7,849 nucleotides of DNA from Flemingiibacterium sp045534235 (GTDB lineage: Bacteria; Bacillota; Clostridia; Oscillospirales; CAG-272), in assembly GCA_045534235.1 (NCBI GenBank), contig JAZSJI010000065.1:1-7849 (forward strand), written 5' to 3'. Made by a program: the position numbers and the translations under genes. Every line of letters begins with the position of its first letter. Position 1 is the stretch's first letter. The notes below the pieces were generated by a model that saw only the letters and a program-made list of their open reading frames with translations, ran no database searches and was not told where the DNA came from. Of this stretch, positions 5,634-7,849 are shown one piece after another.

Positions 5634-6785
5634 ATGGCATTAACATACGTAACAAACGGAAAGATCGTGCTCCCCGACTGTATCGCAGAGGGTAAGGCGC
5701 TCGCGTTTGACAACGAAAGCGGAAAAATTGTCGGCATCGTTGACGCCGTTCCCTCAGGCGCAGAGGTAATCGACGCAAAGGGCGGCTATATTGCGCCCGG
5801 ACTTGTGGATATCCACATTCACGGTTATCTCGGCGAGGACACCTGCGATGCAAAGCCCGAGGGCATCAGGAAAATGGCATACGGCGTAGCCAAAAACGGC
5901 GTTACGTCTTTCCTTCCAACGACTATGACCGTCGCAAAGGACGAGATTATCGCGGCACTTAACGCCGTGCGCTCGGTTAAGGAAGAAAGCAAGACGTGGG
6001 ACGGTGCCGAGATCATCGGAGTTCACGCCGAAGGCCCGTTCATAAACCCGTCAAAGAAGGGCGCGCAGGCAGAGGAAAATATTCTCGTCCCCGACGCCGA
6101 TTTCATCATTGAAAACTCCGATATAATCACCTCGGTAACGCTCGCTCCCGAAATGGACGAGGGACATAAGTGCATCAAAAAGCTTGCTGCAGAATCAAAC
6201 GTACTCGTTTCAATGGGCCACACCGACGCGAAGTTCGAGGAAGCTATGTCTGCGGCCAAGGACGGCGTAAATCACGCAACTCACCTTTTCAACGCAATGT
6301 CCGCACTCGCTCACCGCAATCCCGGCGTTGTCGGCGCGGCACTTGCATCGGATAACGTATCCGTCGAGATCATCGCGGACACCTTCCACATAAATCCGGG
6401 GCTTTACTCGCTCGTTGCAAAACTGAAGGGCGACAAGACCGTGCTCATCACCGACTGCACCCGTGCCGGCGGTATGCCCGACGGCGAATACACCCTCGGT
6501 GGTCAGCCCATTTTCCTTAAGGGCATCGAATGCCGCCTTGCCGACGGCACCATCGCAGGAAGCGTGCTGAAGCTCAACAACGCGGTTAAGAACGTCATTG
6601 AGCACACCACTCTGCCCGTGAACGAGGTGTTCAATATGGCATCGCTCAATCCGGCGACTGCAATTCACTGTGCAGACCGCATAGGCTCGCTTGAGGCAGG
6701 CAAGGATGCGGACATTATCATCACCGACGAAAATATCAATATCATAAGAACCATAAAGAAAGGAAGAACCATATATGTTGCTTAA
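5634..6785 (+). CDS. nagA: N-acetylglucosamine-6-phosphate deacetylase
   Basis: Removes the acetyl group from GlcNAc-6-phosphate to give glucosamine-6-phosphate and acetate, in the cytoplasm, feeding amino sugars into glycolysis or wall synthesis. The 383-residue length is typical. It shows the amidohydrolase pattern: DIHIHG (59-64; His61, His63), HAEGPF (131-136; Glu133), GHTDA (195-199; His196), NHATHLFNAM (213-222; His217), and LITDCTRAGG (271-280) with the catalytic Asp274. The HxH pair plus Glu133 and the two His allow one or two metals. Small departures from many relatives are ADTFH (248-252) where ADG-x-H is usual, and TDCTRAGG for TD-x-x-R-A-x-G; the key acidic and His residues are kept. 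Start: ATG with AAGGAGGT 7 bases upstream. Its stop overlaps the next gene by 11 bases, so the two are probably translated together. Confidence 0.96.
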   Translation: MALTYVTNGKIVLPDCIAEGKALAFDNESGKIVGIVDAVPSGAEVIDAKGGYIAPGLVDIHIHGYLGEDTCDAKPEGIRKMAYGVAKNGVTSFLPTTMTVAKDEIIAALNAVRSVKEESKTWDGAEIIGVHAEGPFINPSKKGAQAEENILVPDADFIIENSDIITSVTLAPEMDEGHKCIKKLAAESNVLVSMGHTDAKFEEAMSAAKDGVNHATHLFNAMSALAHRNPGVVGAALASDNVSVEIIADTFHINPGLYSLVAKLKGDKTVLITDCTRAGGMPDGEYTLGGQPIFLKGIECRLADGTIAGSVLKLNNAVKNVIEHTTLPVNEVFNMASLNPATAIHCADRIGSLEAGKDADIIITDENINIIRTIKKGRTIYVA

Positions 6786-7849
6786 AGTTAACGCACCGCT
6801 TGATCCCGGCTTTATGCCGATGTCCGTCATATACCGTGAGTTTGAAGCCGCAGTCAAGGCTGTCGGCGGTGAGCCGCTCACTATCGGACTCGAGAGAAAC
6901 GACGGTCTTACGTCTGTTTTCACCGTTGAGGTTTACAAGGACGGCACAGGTCACGACGAGAAAAACTACGAGTTCGTCGAGAGAATTGTCAAAACCCTCC
7001 TCTGGACTCGCGGCGGCTACAGAATAATCATCGCAGGCTCCAAGCTTATCGCAGACAGACTCGCGGCAGCTTATGCAGTCGGCGGCGCACGCGACTTCGA
7101 CCGTGACTTTATGTCGGGCGTTTACGAATCCGACTTCGAGGTCGTACACGTTCCGTTTGAGAACGCTCCCAAGGCAAACGAATCCGCTTCTCCCGTAGGC
7201 CGTCACCTTGACGGCTGCCGTATCGGCTTTGACGCAGGCGGAAGCGACCGCAAGGTAAGCGCCGTTGTCGAGGGCGAGGCTACCTACTCCGAGGAAGTCG
7301 TTTGGTTCCCGAAGCTCCAGAACGATCCTACGTACCATTACGAGGGAATTATGGACGCTATGAAGACTGCCGCGTCCAAGATGCCGCGCGTTGACGCTAT
7401 CGGCGTTTCCACCGCAGGCGTCGTTATCGGCAACCGTATTATGACGTCCTCGCTGTTCCTTAAGGTAAAGAACGAAAACCCCGAAGCATTCGAGAAGGTA
7501 GTTAAGAACATCTACACCGATATCGCAAAGGAGCTTGGAAACGTGCCGATCGAGGTTGCAAACGACGGCGACGTTACCGCGCTCGCAGGCGCTATGGATC
7601 TTGACGACACCAACGTACTCGGCGTTGCTATGGGTACGAGCGAGGCAGGCGGCTACGTCGACGGCAACGGTAACATCACCGGCTGGCTCAACGAGCTTGC
7701 ATTCGTTCCCGCGGACTACAACAAGGACGCCATGGTGGACGAGTGGTCGGGTGACTACGGCTGCGGCGTTAAGTACTTCTCGCAGGATTCCGTCATCAAG
7801 CTGGCTCCTGCCGCAGGCATTGAGCTTGATCCGAACGCATCTCCCGCAG
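6775..7849 (+). CDS. divergent ROK-family protein, 3' end cut off
   Basis: The first 358 codons are present and the frame is open to the window edge. ATG at 6775-6777 has AGGAAG 8 bases upstream and overlaps the end of nagA. Residues 1-145 form an extension I do not recognise. From about 147 the sequence resembles ROK sugar kinases: CRIGFDAGGSD (148-158) for the phosphate loop (usually D-x-G-x-T), DAIGVSTAGV (207-216), and ANDGDVTA (262-269) with the catalytic-type Asp264. NELAFVP (306-312) aligns with the sugar-binding and zinc motif G-E-x-G-H, with Glu307 kept but His replaced by Phe310. SGDYGCGVKYFS (325-336) aligns with C-x-C-G-x-x-G-C-x-E, keeping only Cys330. So the zinc site appears lost. 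Next to nagA, a GlcNAc kinase role is plausible but unproven; a sensor or other sugar kinase is possible. Confidence 0.8.
   Translation, partial: MLLKVNAPLDPGFMPMSVIYREFEAAVKAVGGEPLTIGLERNDGLTSVFTVEVYKDGTGHDEKNYEFVERIVKTLLWTRGGYRIIIAGSKLIADRLAAAYAVGGARDFDRDFMSGVYESDFEVVHVPFENAPKANESASPVGRHLDGCRIGFDAGGSDRKVSAVVEGEATYSEEVVWFPKLQNDPTYHYEGIMDAMKTAASKMPRVDAIGVSTAGVVIGNRIMTSSLFLKVKNENPEAFEKVVKNIYTDIAKELGNVPIEVANDGDVTALAGAMDLDDTNVLGVAMGTSEAGGYVDGNGNITGWLNELAFVPADYNKDAMVDEWSGDYGCGVKYFSQDSVIKLAPAAGIELDPNASPA

Noticed and set aside
6210..7338. Two minus-strand frames (237 and 198 codons) antisense to nagA and the ROK gene
   Set aside because: They match no family I know and mirror GC-biased codon positions of the sense genes.

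Overview
The window looks like chromosomal DNA from a Gram-positive, low-to-mid GC Firmicute, most likely a clostridial (Oscillospiraceae/Ruminococcaceae-like) gut bacterium. Support: strong AGGAGG-type ribosome binding sites, near-consensus sigma-A promoters, a DUF951 gene, a YfhO-type wall glycosyltransferase, a possible YpeB-like spore-germination protein, and an RpoB N-terminus of clostridial type. The genus cannot be told from the sequence. Genes are mostly housekeeping; I see no phage, transposon, CRISPR or defence genes.

Left edge (1-822): rpoB (first 25 codons, minus strand) and rpsT (S20, plus strand) are head to head across an AT-rich spacer. Each has its own near-consensus promoter. 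The rpoB leader carries a 9-bp inverted repeat and a possible 23-codon leader ORF that overlaps the rpoB start. The rpsT leader can fold into two hairpins just before a TTG start codon. The rplJ/rplL genes that commonly precede rpoB are not here.

Middle left (844-2388): the rpsT terminator overlaps the 3' end of a convergent gene for a single-pass membrane protein (possibly YpeB-like). That gene is divergent from trmL (tRNA wobble 2'-O-methyltransferase). A 10-bp dyad lies between the two, centred on an extended -10 element. A bidirectional terminator ends trmL and the next minus-strand unit.

Middle right (2393-5428): a two-gene minus-strand operon, DUF951 then yfhO, is driven by a clear promoter at 5400-5428.

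Right edge (5634-7849): nagA (GlcNAc-6-phosphate deacetylase) overlaps a ROK-family gene cut by the window end. The pair suggests amino-sugar use, with the ROK protein as a possible sugar kinase or regulator, although it has lost the usual ROK zinc ligands and has a long N-terminal extension.

The most interesting parts are the two leader regions, the shared terminator/coding end, and the degenerate ROK protein. I found no convincing novel multi-gene system.
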